Below, piece by piece: positions 1 through 12,357 of a stretch of DNA of 64,000 bases. The position numbers and the translations under genes are program-made. How positions within the stretch are numbered: the first letter of the stretch is position 1; each line of letters begins with the position of its first letter. This DNA is from Sphagnum magellanicum (Eukaryota; Streptophyta; Sphagnopsida; Sphagnales; Sphagnaceae), in NCBI GenBank assembly GCA_021904315.1, contig CM038923.1:7322038-7386037 (forward strand). The letters are read 5' to 3'. The notes beneath the pieces are model-generated. The model saw only the letters and a program-made list of their open reading frames with translations. It was not told the DNA's origin and ran no database searches.

Positions 1-1901
1 CCGGCAAAGAAGAAAAGACGTAGAATGTGATGAGGAAATCAGCTTTCTTTTAGTGGGGCAGGGTGTCACGTAAAATGTACCATATCAAGTAGCAAGTGAA
101 ATAAAGGCATAAAAGCTTCCAAAAGATTGTATCATGAGAATAATGTATAAGTGCAAATAAGGTTGTTAAGTTGACATTGGACAAATGGAACTTCTTGCGT
201 AGGCCCAAATCAAAATCGGACTCCTACATTGGGGTTAAGAGAAACCTTAATCCCAAAAGAAGAGGCAAACAAGGTGAGCTTGCGGGGACATGCACAAGCC
301 TTAAGTGCATCCCAAAGGATTGGTTGGTAGTGGCGGCCAATGTGGGAAGTCATGACCCCGTTCGCATACTTTAATCATGTAGCTTGGGACTTGGGTTTTG
401 GCAAAACCCAAATGTCGCTTCTCGTACCTTGATAAATAAACATTTTAGTCAAGGCTTGATTATTATGACAAGGTGCAAGGTTGGGAAAGGAGTCGTGTCA
501 AGTAGCTTAAGTCAAAATTAGACTTGACTTGAGTTCCTTATGAGGGGAAGGTTGAAAGAATGGCCTCCCAAATGAAGGGCTCTATCAATTAGGTTAGTTT
601 AGTCTTTTGACGGAGCAAGAGTTAAGGGTTTTCTATGAGATACCCTTCGACTTGCCAAGAAGATGTTGGAAACTTGGGGACGCCTAAGTTAGCTTGAGGC
701 AAGGTCTGGCCGTAAAAGTCGGCATTTGATGGCCCAGGATCCAAGGAAAGCGATTGCAATTGTGAAAATAAATTTCTAAGTGTTAATGAGGACATTGACC
801 TTTTCTTCTAGTGGGGGAAAGTGTCGCAACCCCACTTTGAGGGAAGTGCGAGGTCACCACTCACACTCCCGAAAATGGTCCTCCAGGACTCTTGAAATTT
901 CAGAGTTTGATTACAGGGGTCAAAACACCTTGCATTGGAGTGTTTTTTATACCGTTGAAAAGGTCTTGAAGTGTAGATGTCCAAAATGGCCTCGCATGAC
1001 CTATTTGGACATTTGTAGCACAAGCCATGGTCAAAAGAAAGGTCGAGAGTCAAACTGGTAATTTGACTCCTGACCACTAAAAGTCAGGAATCGACCCGAT
1101 TCCGATGTGTGCAGGCAAAGTACGACACACCGTTGGAAAGCTCTCAAGGAGAGCTACAACTTTGCTTCACACCTCGTCCCAATCCGAGGTCGGGGCGAGA
1201 AGTTATGAACGCTCAAAGTCCTGAGAGTCCAAACAAGGACAATTTTGAGACTCCACTTCGGGAGTCCCGGGAAAAAGTGCCATTCGGATGTAAGTGCGAC
1301 GGTGAGACGCAGAGAATACTATATGGGGGAAGGTGGTGGCTTCCCTCGAGTCCGGGCCATGGTGAGTCAAGTGAGTCTAGGGTTACTCATGGCTTGTCCC
1401 AACAACAAAAGTGTGCAGAATGAGTTCTAACTAACTTCTTGGTTGGTTTTGGATGCAAGACCGAATAACTAAGTAGTTTATCCCTCTTCCTAGTCTAATT
1501 CTGGAGCTTTCAGCATGCCCCTCTTACCCCCTTTAGTGTTGGAAGTTGGAAGCGTGCCCCAAATCTTCCCCAATTCCGCAACTTGAGCAAGTTAGTCCCA
1601 ACTTGGGACTAACCAAGGACTTGGGAGCGTGTCATCATTGTTGTTGTGTGTCCAAGGAAAGGTGGGGGCAAGGGCTTGTAACGATGGAATTGTCATGAAA
1701 ATGTGAAAGAGTCGGTGCCAACCCCATTTTCTTCATTCAACTTCTAGAACAACAACTTGATCAAAGTTTTATATTTTGTTCTCAACATACGTAACAATCC
1801 TTTTTTCACACTCCTACCATTGCGCTTTAAACTTCTTGTTATTTCATTTGAGTAGCTTGTATTCAACATATTCAATCGATGTTTCGAATTTCTTGTTCAA
1901 A
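1..1901. repeat. Probable LTR-retrotransposon debris
   Basis: No intact gene is visible. Two places have the look of a polypurine tract followed by an LTR-like TG start. One is TAGTGGGGCAGGG followed by TGTCACG at about 64. The other is CTAGTGGGGGAAAG followed by TGTCGCAACC at 822. Both are preceded by a similar pyrimidine-rich stretch (CTTTCTTTTAG and CTTTTCTTCTAG). This suggests the 3' ends of two related elements about 760 bp apart. The moderately GC-rich sequence after 822 could be LTR. No matching second LTR, primer-binding site or coding domain was found, so the assignment is an inference. The short open frames here match nothing I recognise. A CACTA element is inserted at the right end of this block. 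Confidence 0.35.
811..823 (+). other. Candidate polypurine tract and LTR start
   Basis: The purine run GTGGGGGAAAG is followed directly by TGTCGCAACC. Plant LTRs normally start with TG after a polypurine tract, so this is a plausible 3'-LTR boundary. It is unsupported by a second LTR copy in the window. Confidence 0.3.
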
Positions 1902-1904
1902 GTT

Positions 1905-4386
1905 CACTACTAGAAATCTTGTCATTTGCAGCAACCAGTCACTATGTAACTAGCATGCAACTAGTTATTGTTTGTAACTATCTTGGTCATCTTTGCAACT
2001 ACAAATTTGATATTGTATAATTTTTGGGCCATACGGTTGTGTGTGCAACTAACATGCAACTAAATGCATACAACATGGACACGTCATAAAAATAATGGCC
2101 TAAACTTATACATACTTAAATATTATATTTTAAATATCTATATAGGCTATATATAATAGTATTATGTACCTCTAATACTAAGGTTAACCCCATGCTAACT
2201 TAGGCTAACCTAAACCAACCTAGGTTAAATAAACAAAAAAGTTAAACTAACCATGGCTAAATTTATTAAATTAAACCGATTATGGTTAAATTAAATTAAT
2301 TTAAATTAATTATGGCTCTATTAAGTTAGGCCAAACTAATTATGGTTGAATCAAGTTAGGCTAAATTAAATTAAACTATATTAATTATGGTTAAATTAAA
2401 TTATGCTAAATGAAACTAGGCTAAAATAAATATGGCTAAATAAAGTTAGGCCAAATTAAATTAAGTAATAATAGTTATGGTTAAATTTAGTTAGGTAATA
2501 ATAGTTATGGCCAAAATAAATTAGACTATATTTATTGTGGCTAATTGAGCTAAATTAAATTAGGATAAAATAAATATGATTAAATTAAATTATGATAAAA
2601 TATTTATGGCTAAACTAAATTAGGCTAAAATTGACAATGGTTAAATTAAGTTATGTTAAATTAATGATTGTTAAACTAAATTATGTTAAATAAAATTAAA
2701 CTAAACCATGGTTTAAATATGTTTGATTTTATTTTATTTTGGAATATTTTTTCAAAAAATGTACATTTGATTAAACAAAAAATTATTCAAAATCAATTAA
2801 TATGATAATATTAAAATTTTATTATAAATAATCATAATTATTAATTAAGTGTTTATTATAATTATAGTGATAATCAATTATATATATATAATCCATAGGT
2901 ATTATATATTTAAATTTTATTATTTATGTTAAAATATTAATGTAATTAGGCTACAATAATTAACCTACAAGTATATAAACGTCCTAAGCAATTATTAATT
3001 TAAACCAGATAATAATATCAAAATCATATTTTCATTAAATAATCATAATTATTAAATATCCTATAATCACCTTTGAAGTGCAAAAGAAAAGGAGTAATGA
3101 AAAACTAACAAGAAGAAAAATATGAAGAATAAGCTTTCCAAGTTATAAAACGTTTTGTTTTTTGTTTTTTTTTTCTTAAGACCCCTCCTACTTTCAAAGC
3201 TCATAACTTTCTTATTTCTTATTCATTTTAAACGATTTAAAGTGCTATAGGAGCACCATCTGAATTCCTACAAATCACATTTGAACTTTAATAGAGAAAA
3301 AACAACATAAAATGAACTTTCTAGGTGTTTAAGAACCGGCCTTAATAAAAACAAATTTGAGTTTTTTGACCCCCTTTACTTTGGGGGGCCATAACTTTCT
3401 CATTTCTAATCTGTTTTCAACGATTTCTAGTTTGTTAGATGCGCCAAGAGGAGGGCTTCAAATTTTGTTTGGATACCAAAAGCAACAGAGCCATCCCCTA
3501 ACTATTATACTTGAATACAGTAGTTGCATCTAATGTGCACCTAGGTTGGTCCATGAGGTTTGCAATGGAATGTTTTAACCCATATCCTTTGGCTTCCAAT
3601 TCTATTTGGCTCAGTATATAAGTAGGAATAATAGTTATGTTGAAACCAAATACCAAGTGCCGTTGGGGATGAATGAATGAAAAAAGCTTAACCTTTATGA
3701 AATGGTCAAACCTGAAAATAAAATCAGATTATTCTAAACCTACTTATATAACCTAAACCTTAGCTATTTCTCAATCTATTTACATACCTAAATAAACCTA
3801 CTTACTTAATAGGGATTAATTATTATATACGTACCTAGGCACCACATGTCAACATCTTATTAGCCATAAATTAAATGATTTAGATTTCATTAATTAATAT
3901 TTAAAATTTTAAAAATAGGTGAGCTTTCATTCCCACGTGTCACCATATAATTGGTGTGAAAATATTGAACACGTGTCAAATGGTCAATGAACGTTCCATG
4001 GTGTGCCACGTGTCATCATCCTAGTGGCAAAAACTTTAATGATTAAGATTAATCCAATGAATTTTTTATTTTGAAAACACAAAAAAAAAATAATGACACG
4101 TGTCCACAAGCTAGTTGTTTAATTTTTAAACATGTGTCATATGTTGATTAATTATATGTAGTTGCAAGGAAAGTTGCACATAAGGTGCAACTACATTGAA
4201 TTGGTATGTATGTATGAACATGTATATTGACACCGTATATACATGTTACATATGTAATGTCACATGCAATTGCATGTCCTATGCAACTTGTTTTATGCAA
4301 CTACACAAATTTGCAATTGCATGTGTCGCATGCAACTGAATTTTAGTTGCATGCGACAGTTGCAAAACCCAAAATTTCTAGTAGTG
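1905..4386. mobile_element. Non-autonomous CACTA (En/Spm-type) transposon with GTT target duplication
   Basis: The left end reads CACTACTAGAAAT and the right end reads ATTTCTAGTAGTG, a perfect 13-bp terminal inverted repeat of the CACTA superfamily. GTT occurs directly outside both ends (1902-1904 and 4387-4389), the 3-bp target duplication expected for CACTA. Subterminal regions are dense in GCAACTA/TAGTTGC and GCATGCAAC motifs on both strands, resembling the transposase-binding repeats of En/Spm elements. The interior (about 2150-2710) is a degenerate AT-rich array built on TTAGGCTAAATTAAAT. No transposase is encoded, so at 2,482 bp this is a deletion derivative or MITE-like passenger. It sits in probable LTR debris, so it is younger than that sequence. 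The intact ends and duplication suggest fairly recent insertion. Confidence 0.92.
2150..2715. repeat. Degenerate GGCTAAATTAAAT-type array inside the CACTA element
   Basis: More than twenty imperfect copies of a motif like TTAGGCTAAATTAAATTA or TATGGTTAAATTAAATTA follow one another with variable spacing, almost free of C on this strand. It contains no reading frame. It probably spread by slippage within the element. Confidence 0.75.
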
Positions 4387-4389
4387 GTT

Positions 4390-7269
4390 GTAAGGTTTAT
4401 CACATAACTAACAACCATGCTCACTGCATTTCGTTGGGATTCAATACAACAAAATGTTGCACATGAAAATAAATGAAATGAAAGCTAAAGGCTAGGTTTA
4501 AAGGAAGAAATGGATTGTAGGTTATAGGCGGTTTATAGTAGAATCTAACCATGGTACCATGTTACAACATATGACATGGCTAAAAGTGCTACACATGAAA
4601 ATAAATGGAAAGAAATTTCAAGATTGGATTTTGAACATGCTTGTAAGTTATAGGTATATATTTACAAAGGAATCAAACCAAGGTGGCATGTTACAGAATA
4701 ATCCAACCAAGTGATATGTGACATGGTAGAAACCAATGAACCCTAAACCACTGATTTCATAAACCAATGACTGGCTTACTTGGTCTTTGTGACTCCACAA
4801 TGCAAATGATGCCATAAACATAATATCAACCCATTCATCCTTTCCTTTTGGATAAGCTCGATAACTTGCAAGCTTGGCCTTGAAATCATTTAAGGAAGAG
4901 CTCTCTCAATCAAGCTTCTTCAAGTATGGAAGCAAATGAAACAAGCTAGATTGTAGCTTGATTGGCATAGGTATGAGCCTTTTCCATGCGATTGTCATGT
5001 GTTCATTAGCCTCAAATTCTACAAGTTTCACGCACTTTGAATGTTTTTCAAATTGTATAATTCCCATAGAACAACATCTAGATGCAATGGAGATGGATGG
5101 AAGTATGAAGGAATCTTAGCATTTTCATTCTCCCCTCCCGTGTTGGAATGAGGCAAACTTGCTATTCCATGAATCTTTTGTTGTAATGGCATGTGTTAGA
5201 AGATGTCAAGGCCTTTGATATTTGATTTTCTTGCATTGTCAAATTAAGTCAATACTTGAAAAGTGGTCTTTTCACCTATACTACCAACAATGGTACTTGT
5301 GTCTTGATCACTTGAAGGAACCAACTTGCTCTCTTTGGTAATTTGTTTTGTAATTTTGTGGTCATCAACATTTGGCTATTCCTATGGCACATCCAAGATA
5401 TGCTTACTTGATGTATTTGTAGGGCACCTTTTAAGTGATGGCCTTCCTTTTGATTTTGCCATCCTTTGTCCTAGATTTTTTGATGCACCTTTCCGACATT
5501 GTCTATTGTAACGAGGTTTTGACAACAATCCTTTGAGATATTTAAACCTACACATTTAGACATGAATGTGCTCACCATTGATTGGAGCTTTCTCCAAGGC
5601 TATTTTTGCATCTACTTCAACTTGGGTCTTCTACTTCAATTGAATAGAGGAAGCATCATTGTTTTCAATATGCCATTTCAACTTTTTCGATAGTTGGGCA
5701 TTAACCAAATTGGGAAACATTAGGATAGAGATGGGTGTATTTGTTCCTGAGTCAAGGGTAGCATCCGGGCACCCTTTAGACCTATGGTTGGAAAAGGTGT
5801 AGCTTACTTGACCATTCCCCTCCACAATACACACATTGGAAGTCAGGACAATCCTTCTCACCATTTAACGGGGTCATTTGTGATGAAAACATCTTCAATA
5901 AAAGTTCATTATAAAGTTCAGGAGTGACCCATTGTTCTATAAATTGAGTAGGTGTTAAGTTCACATAATACCTCAACAACCCTTCAAACCCATTTGGCCC
6001 TCGTATCTCCTTCTTCTTTGCACCCATATTAAACATAATCTCCAAAACACTAGATTTTTCCAATTGCCACTAGACTTTGTGTTGCTTCCTATGGCAACTT
6101 AGACCCACCACCATGTTAGAAAGAACTATTTCATAACTAACTATGCCCATAGTTGTGCAAATACATAATGAAACATAATGACAGAAACCCTATACATTTC
6201 TTCTTTATTCATTTGATGGCTTTAGATTTTTACAAAGCTTCAACCCTTTGCAATGAATTCACAGTTCATAGGTTCGCAACACCAGATCATGACTTCACAA
6301 CACTAAAACTAGGGTTTGACGCCCAAGTCATGATTACATGTCTCTTGCCAAGTGTTGTTACATTATTAGTTCCCATGTTACACCATAAGACTTAAAAGAA
6401 AACAATTCCCAAATGCAAACATTTGGATGAGGTGATTTTGTTTGCACTTGAATGCGCACATTTGGATTGTCGTATTTTGAGTGGCACCCTTCACAAGTCA
6501 TGACCTTGGTTCGCACATGAGGAAAAATTCGAAAGTTTTTAAATAGTTATAGCAAATTGAAAACAAAACTTGAAATGAAACCTAATGGTTCCCCTCAAAG
6601 GATATTACAAAATTTCTACCATATAGTTTGATCTAGTTGGACACCAAGCAATAATGCTTTCACAAATGTTACCAAATACATTATTGATCAACTTTGTAAT
6701 AATGTATACGCAAACATTTGTAAAAACACACAAACCTTAAACCTTGGTGCAGTTCCATGACAACCAACATTGAATGAATTATACAACAAAACTGAAATTC
6801 CTTTGTCAACCTTGTGATCAAGAGAATGCACAAAATCAAGGTAGGGAAGTTGCTCCACCATGGAATTCATAATGACATTGAAGTTGTACTCAAATAGTTG
6901 GAGGATCAAAAGCACTACAACAACACCAAAGAAAAAAGCACAAAATAGTGGCACTGGAACACACATGCAAAGTTATTACAAAATGTAAACCCTAATGGGT
7001 GGAAATGAAATCCCATGGCATGTTGTTTGCATGCATTCCGTAAGGATGCGGATGACATCATCATAGGTTATGAAATGGGCATAACATATTTGTGTTCCGC
7101 AGAGGATGTCATTGGGACTAGGTTTCGAGGAAGAGAAGGGTAACATGAACGGGAATGAATGAGGACAAAACATGTTAGGCAATACTTTTGTACAAGTTGC
7201 AATCAATTTCTTTGGCCGATTTAATATTTTCCCATTGAATCCCCTTGTATGAAGGAGCTTGAAACTTGG
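4390..7269. other. Decayed intergenic sequence without an intact gene
   Basis: AT-rich DNA between the CACTA element and the segmental duplication. Apart from the minus-strand coding relic listed separately, I see only short chance frames. A minus-strand frame at 6976-7383 (135 codons) runs into the duplicated segment but shows no family motif. Confidence 0.5.
4900..6063 (-). pseudogene. Decayed protein-coding relic, possibly of a transposon
   Basis: Read on the minus strand, successive short frames join into protein-like text with several stops and shifts. The best stretch (6063-5782) contains a segment with C-x4-C-x2-C spacing (CPDFQCVYC). A shifted frame (5864-5631) then runs on with a GCPDA segment and later a lysine/arginine-rich part near 5500. 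The cysteine pattern is loosely like the BED-type zinc fingers of plant hAT transposases, but the spacing is not right and no catalytic core was recognised. The family is therefore left open. Confidence 0.3.
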
Positions 7270-7401
7270 AAGGAAAGGAAGGAAGTCGGTAAGATCTCCC
7301 CCAATTGACACAGTACTCAAAGCTGGGGAATTTTTAAAAAGAGGATCTAAGGAAGTTTGTGTAAAAAAGTTGATTTTTTTCAAAACTTAATAAGTGGATT
7401 G

Positions 7402-7489
7402 AACTTTATGATTAATTATCAATTGCAATTAGATAGACCCCTATAACTTTATGATTATATTATCAATTTTAATTGGATAGACCCCTATT
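7402..7489. repeat. Two copies of the 43-bp tandem unit
   Basis: The unit starting AACTTTATGATT and ending AGACCCCTAT occurs twice here. It occurs five times at the matching place in copy B (20318-20532). Confidence 0.8.
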
Positions 7490-9054
7490 TTAATTTGTTA
7501 TAAAATTTTGTACTCACATAATCTTTAGCATTGGGGAATGTGTGTAGTGTGTACATGGAACAGGACCTGGTTTAAAAACCGAGTTTGGAGGTTCTTGAAT
7601 TTGAAAAAAATGTGATAGAACCTTGATCAAAGGGTTCAAATTTTGGACGAACCTGGCTCAAACCCATACCCGGAGAATCATCACATAAATTTTTAAATGT
7701 CAGACCAGATTGGAGGTTCTCTAAAAAAAGGAAAGAACTGGACAACACTGGTATATATATACCTGTAACCTCAAAACCAAGCCTGGATAGGAGCCTGAAC
7801 TTGTAGGTCGGTGGAGTGATTTAAAATTTTTTTTTTTTTTTAATGGGGCGAGTTTTCGCCATTTTGTGAAAATTATATTTTTAAAAAATTTCTGTCACAC
7901 ATTCTCTGTCTTATAAAAAATTTTAAAAAACGAATTTTTAAATATTAAAATTGCCAAACATTTCCACAATTGCTTACAATATGAAAGCATGATAAAGAAT
8001 TTCTTACTTACATATTTTGAATATAGTCAAATTTGGCTAAATATGCTTATGGACCATTGCCACTTGAGCAACATCACACAAAATTGCAAAAACAAAACAC
8101 TGATTCAGCCCCAAAAGCTAGACTGGATCAGCTTTGTTTTGACTGCTGAAATTTTGCCAAAAAGAGAAATTAAAGATTTAAAATTTTATCTAAAAGTAAT
8201 TTTGGAGGTTTCAGTCGCCAGAAGTGGGGAAAAGAAAAGAAAAAGAAAAATCGCCAGATTCTTATATTTGGTTCTCATTATTTAGCCAAAAAAAATTAAA
8301 GGATGATTAAAGATTGATGTGGGGCCATGGTGGAACCTTTAGGAGATTTCAAGGTGGCAAACAACCAAACAAAAAAATAATTTAGGAGATTTACAAAGTT
8401 CAAAGTTGCCAGATTTTGAGGGGAAAAAAAAATAAAAATCTCCATAATTAGGAAACAAGTTCTGACATGTGCCAACAACACATTAGCAAGGAATCATAAT
8501 TCTTTCCAAATTTTGGTTCAGACTTCTATCACCAACCCACTTTAGTTCACAAAACTGGGAAAAAGAAATCCTCATTCCAAGAGGTTGGGTCACTTATTCT
8601 GTGTTTCTAAATACAAGCAGTTGTTCCATCTAAGAGGTATAGCCTACATGTGATATATCGTGTATATGGACCAAGTATAACTTGACATGAATGACATAGA
8701 AATTTTGTGTATTGGAAAATTACTGATGTAATCTGATTTTCTTCTTTTGAAAAACAATTCATACAGTGTCCAAACCTCCAGAAATGTCTACAATCATAGC
8801 AAATCATAGCAAACGTTTATGTATGTTTTGCAGGGGTTTTCTTGTTGTGAAAACATTTATACATTTTTGCATGGCCCAGGTTCAACTCAATTTTCAACTC
8901 ATATGCAAAAATTTGTTTCACGAAATTTTGTCTCATCTGTATTTATAGTCTTTGGATATGAACGATAGATACATGTGCTCTAGTTATAAGCCTTCGCCTG
9001 ACTTGGATCTGTTCAAGGACAACAGATTTGAAAATGCCAGTTCTTGTTCGTGAT

Positions 9055-9642
9055 CTATTCCACGTTTGTCTCCTCCCCGTTTGCACCCCTTTCTCCAATT
9101 CCTGCGAAGACAATTACCCAGAGACACCATTAGAAACGAATTCAGGGAGACCCACAAGAATCTTTGATCGGGGGGTTAGTGATTCTACACTCACATGTGG
9201 ACATCCATTACGCGGCCTGCATCATGCGACATTCTAGTGTAATCCGAATCAGCTAGCTGTGGACTATATAACAATCTTCTTCGTTATCTTCTCCAGCTAT
9301 GAAATCGATCATACTAACTATTCAGTACTCACCCATGATTTCTACAATCGTTGATTCTGCGATTGCCTGTAACTGAGCATCACGGGGAGGGATGATAATT
9401 GGCTCCCGCCCACGTGCAGCAAAATCTCGAGTAAGCAACAGAAGATACCGGAGGAGTTTTACCAACTCTTTTGCCAGTCGCACTAAAATCACGAGACTGA
9501 GGAAAACCAGGATCAGAACTTCCGGATGTGGATCATAAACGAACTGCGGGCTTGGATTTAGCAGCTGGAGCTCATGGCTGGAGCTGGTCACCGGTGCCAT
9601 GCGTCGAGGAGGACGTGATCCCGAGCTGAGTGGAGACTTCAT
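9055..9642 (-). CDS. Predicted 118-residue membrane-anchored protein, two exons (copy A)
   Basis: Exon 1 is 9333-9642 and exon 2 is 9055-9101. The intron has a GTGAGT donor at 9332 and a TTGTCTTCGCAG acceptor, and joining it gives an open frame ending in TAG. I start at MKSP because indels in copy B change the frame just upstream, whereas from this ATG onward both copies differ only by substitutions. The protein has a proline/serine-rich start (residues 1-36), a very hydrophobic stretch with interspersed K/R (about 41-72, core VLILVFLSLVILV), then a polar region and an acidic tail. This suggests a single-pass or amphipathic membrane-associated protein. I recognise no family and propose no function. 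GC content is clearly higher than in the surrounding DNA. Copy B encodes the same protein with 6 changes in 118 residues. A palindrome lies about 160 bp upstream. Transcription is not shown. Confidence 0.6.
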
Positions 9643-9802
9643 AATCAAATTGTGAACAGCAGCAGATGATCGACAGTAGTGCTGCAGCTCCTCCAAAGCT
9701 CACTGGCGTAGACCTCGTTGTAGACACAAAAGAAGCCTTGAAGAAGAAATTGGAACAGGAATGAACGCACAAGTCACCGGTGCAAGAAGCAAGTTATAAG
9801 AA

Positions 9803-10036
9803 AAGAAAACAAGTTATAGGAGGGGAAGGAGAAGAGAATCACTCGGTATGGATCGGTGGGTCCAGGATGTAAGTCACTGCAAGTGCAGAGAAGGAGGAAA
9901 CTATCAAGGGAAGGAGAAAACCCCGGGTCGCTTGATAGTTTCCTCCTTCTCTGCACTTGCAGTGACTTGCATCCTGGACCCACTGATCCATACCGAGTGA
10001 TTCTCTTCTCCTTCCCCTCCTATAACTTGTTTTCTT
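9803..10036. repeat. Long near-perfect palindrome upstream of the copy A gene
   Basis: Left arm 9803-9908 and right arm 9931-10036 are both 106 bases and inverted relative to each other, with only about two mismatches. The 22-base spacer is purine- and GC-rich. If transcribed, it would fold into a hairpin with a stem of about 105 bp. It lies 161 bp upstream of the putative start codon, in the likely promoter or leader of the minus-strand gene. Possible explanations are a foldback element, a young hairpin-RNA locus or an inverted duplication of promoter sequence. The copy in B has different arms and loop. Confidence 0.93.
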
Positions 10037-12045
10037 GGAGCGTTCTTTCTGCAAGTCCCTTTGTTTGCTTGCTTGCTTGAAGGTAAATTTTCACTTTATT
10101 TCCGCTCCAACTCCTTGTAACATAATATATGGTATTAAAAAAGCCGCAAGCATCCTGTCATGACTCCTATAAATAATATGTAAAGTTGTAGAGGCTTGAG
10201 GCTTGAGCCCTAGGGTGAGGGCAATCTCAAAATAAGCTACAGCCCTGCTGAGCTCAGCACATCTTGGGAATATCCCTCAGGTGTTAACAGCTTCGCTCAA
10301 CTTGAAGCAGGGTTTCTTTTAAGTATTTTGTCATGTAGTCAAAGTGGCGATCATCCAGAAAATAATTTAGCCAAATTTGGCTACATGTTAGATATGAAAG
10401 TAGGGGAAAAAAAAGAACGGTTTTTATATTGTCTTGTGGCTACCTACTAGAAGTTATGGTAAAATTTGGATGATTTGAATTTTTAAGCTTTTTCAAAATC
10501 TGATGAATTCTGATCATTTTTTTCCATGAAAATTCCTTTGCATAGGTCAAAATTTGACGAAAATTTGCCAATAAAAGAAATGCTGACTCAAAGCATGAGA
10601 CAAAACCTTACACAGTAAGCCAAAACAAATCCAGACTCCCAGGGTGTAGGGGTGTGAGGGACCTTATGCCAAGTATTTGTGGAAAAGGAGGGTTCAATTT
10701 ATGCCTACCTTAACCCTCCTCTTTTCTAGGAGGTGCATTTCAGGGGTATACTTCGGGCCGGTGTTTTTTTTATATTTTTATTTTTACAAATTAAAAAAAA
10801 ATCCAATTTTGCAGGGTAGCAACATATGCCAGCATCCCCAGACAGATTTTCACTTAATTAGATGATGTGAATCCCGAGTTCAAATTATTTTTTCATGCAA
10901 GGAGCTGATTTGATTCACCCATCACTAAAATAAAAATATGAAAGTATGGAGGCGCTCCAAACTAGAAGGTTCTGTTTTGAAGTATAGAGTTTATCTCCTT
11001 TGGCGTACCTATATAGGTGAAAGGAGGATTTGCCAAAACATATGGGATAAAAGTGAGGTGCTATGAAGAACATGTTGGGGAACATATTGGGAACCTGAAG
11101 GGAACATAGTGGGAACACATTGGGAACCAACGAAAAATGAAAAAAAATCCTTCTCCCCCTCCACCACACCTCAAAGGAAAAAAGGAAAAAAAAGCAAGGC
11201 GCCTTGAGTGCATGCTTGGGCCTTCCCATTGGCTGCATGGCATTTCTCTTCCCAAAAGAGTTTGTCACCATTTTCAGCCTGGGCTAATACCCCTTGCAAA
11301 GAACACCCTACCCCTAAAATAAGGAAGCTAGTGGAGAGACCTGTATCAACCACCACCCAAAAGAAAATTTTGCAATTTAAAAAATTGTAAAAAACAATTC
11401 GCCAAAAAAGTGAGTCAGTGTTGCCAAATGACTATTTGAGGTCAATGATATATTTTTCAATTTTCTGATGTTCCATCAATGGCTAGCATACCAAGAGGGA
11501 TTTAGCATTAATTGGTTACAGGTTTTTAGAACCTATCCAAATAGTAAGAAAATTATTTTTCATAATGCTTCCAAACTAAAAATCAGAGTCCAAAATTGGT
11601 GAAAATTTTACAAATTTTTTTTTTGAAGTTTGATGATTGTTTCCAATCAAAGAGAGAGAATATTGTGACTGAATATGTTTTTTTTTAAATTTCGCATTTT
11701 TACAAATTTTCACACCCAAAAAAATGATGCAGGAGGCCCTCCGAGTACACATAGGAAATTTCTCCAAGTGTTTTATTGTATTATATAAGCATTTATGTAC
11801 CTTAAAGGTGAAGAGACAAATCAGTCATGCTTATATGTGAAGCTTGGTGTCTCAATTCTTCTATTTTTTTAATGTCCTGTGAATCTTGATCTCTTGATCA
11901 ATGTTTTCGTTTCTTTCATTTTTTGATCTTAAAAATTCGGCAAAATTGGTTGTTCTTTGTACCCAAATTTGCAATTGGTTTTGGAAATAAAAATCATATG
12001 CCACTTGAATTTGTTTCAACATAAAAGTTATTGTATTTTTATTGT

Positions 12046-12357
12046 CCTTGCCTACCAAGGCAAGGATATTGTGTTCAGATTCATTATGGAGTATACTAGC
12101 TTAAGGGATTTTGGCCCCTATGTAATAATAGGTCTATTTTTGTATGAGGATTTGTAGAATATGATATTTTGGCTTGTATTGAAACTTGAGATTCGTTATA
12201 GAATTATAATATCTTGAAGGATTTTGATTTGTTTTAGAGGATTTTTTGAAGATTATATTTTTGCATAGTGAAATATTTGAGTTTTCATAATTCTTCTTTT
12301 GCCTTAAGATACTTTTTGTTGTAAATGGCATGGCCACAGTGTGACACACCCCTTGTT
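12046..12357. repeat. Dispersed repeat, copy 1
   Basis: This segment starts near CCTACCAAGGCAAGGATATT and ends near GACACACCCCTTGTT. It recurs at 26212-26525 as part of the duplication. It also recurs, independently and with indels, at 54672-55003, so it is a dispersed repeat that predates the duplication. No terminal repeats or coding capacity were seen. Confidence 0.7.

Noticed and set aside
8607-8807. Minus-strand ORF identical in both duplicate copies (also 22438-22638)
   Set aside because: The surrounding DNA is just as identical between copies, the ORF is short, and no splice or family signal supports it, so identity reflects recent duplication only.
11061-11390. Overlapping ORFs on both strands, conserved at 25223-25564
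   Set aside because: Proline-, lysine- or phenylalanine-rich low-complexity frames in duplicated DNA; no conserved splice sites or domain.
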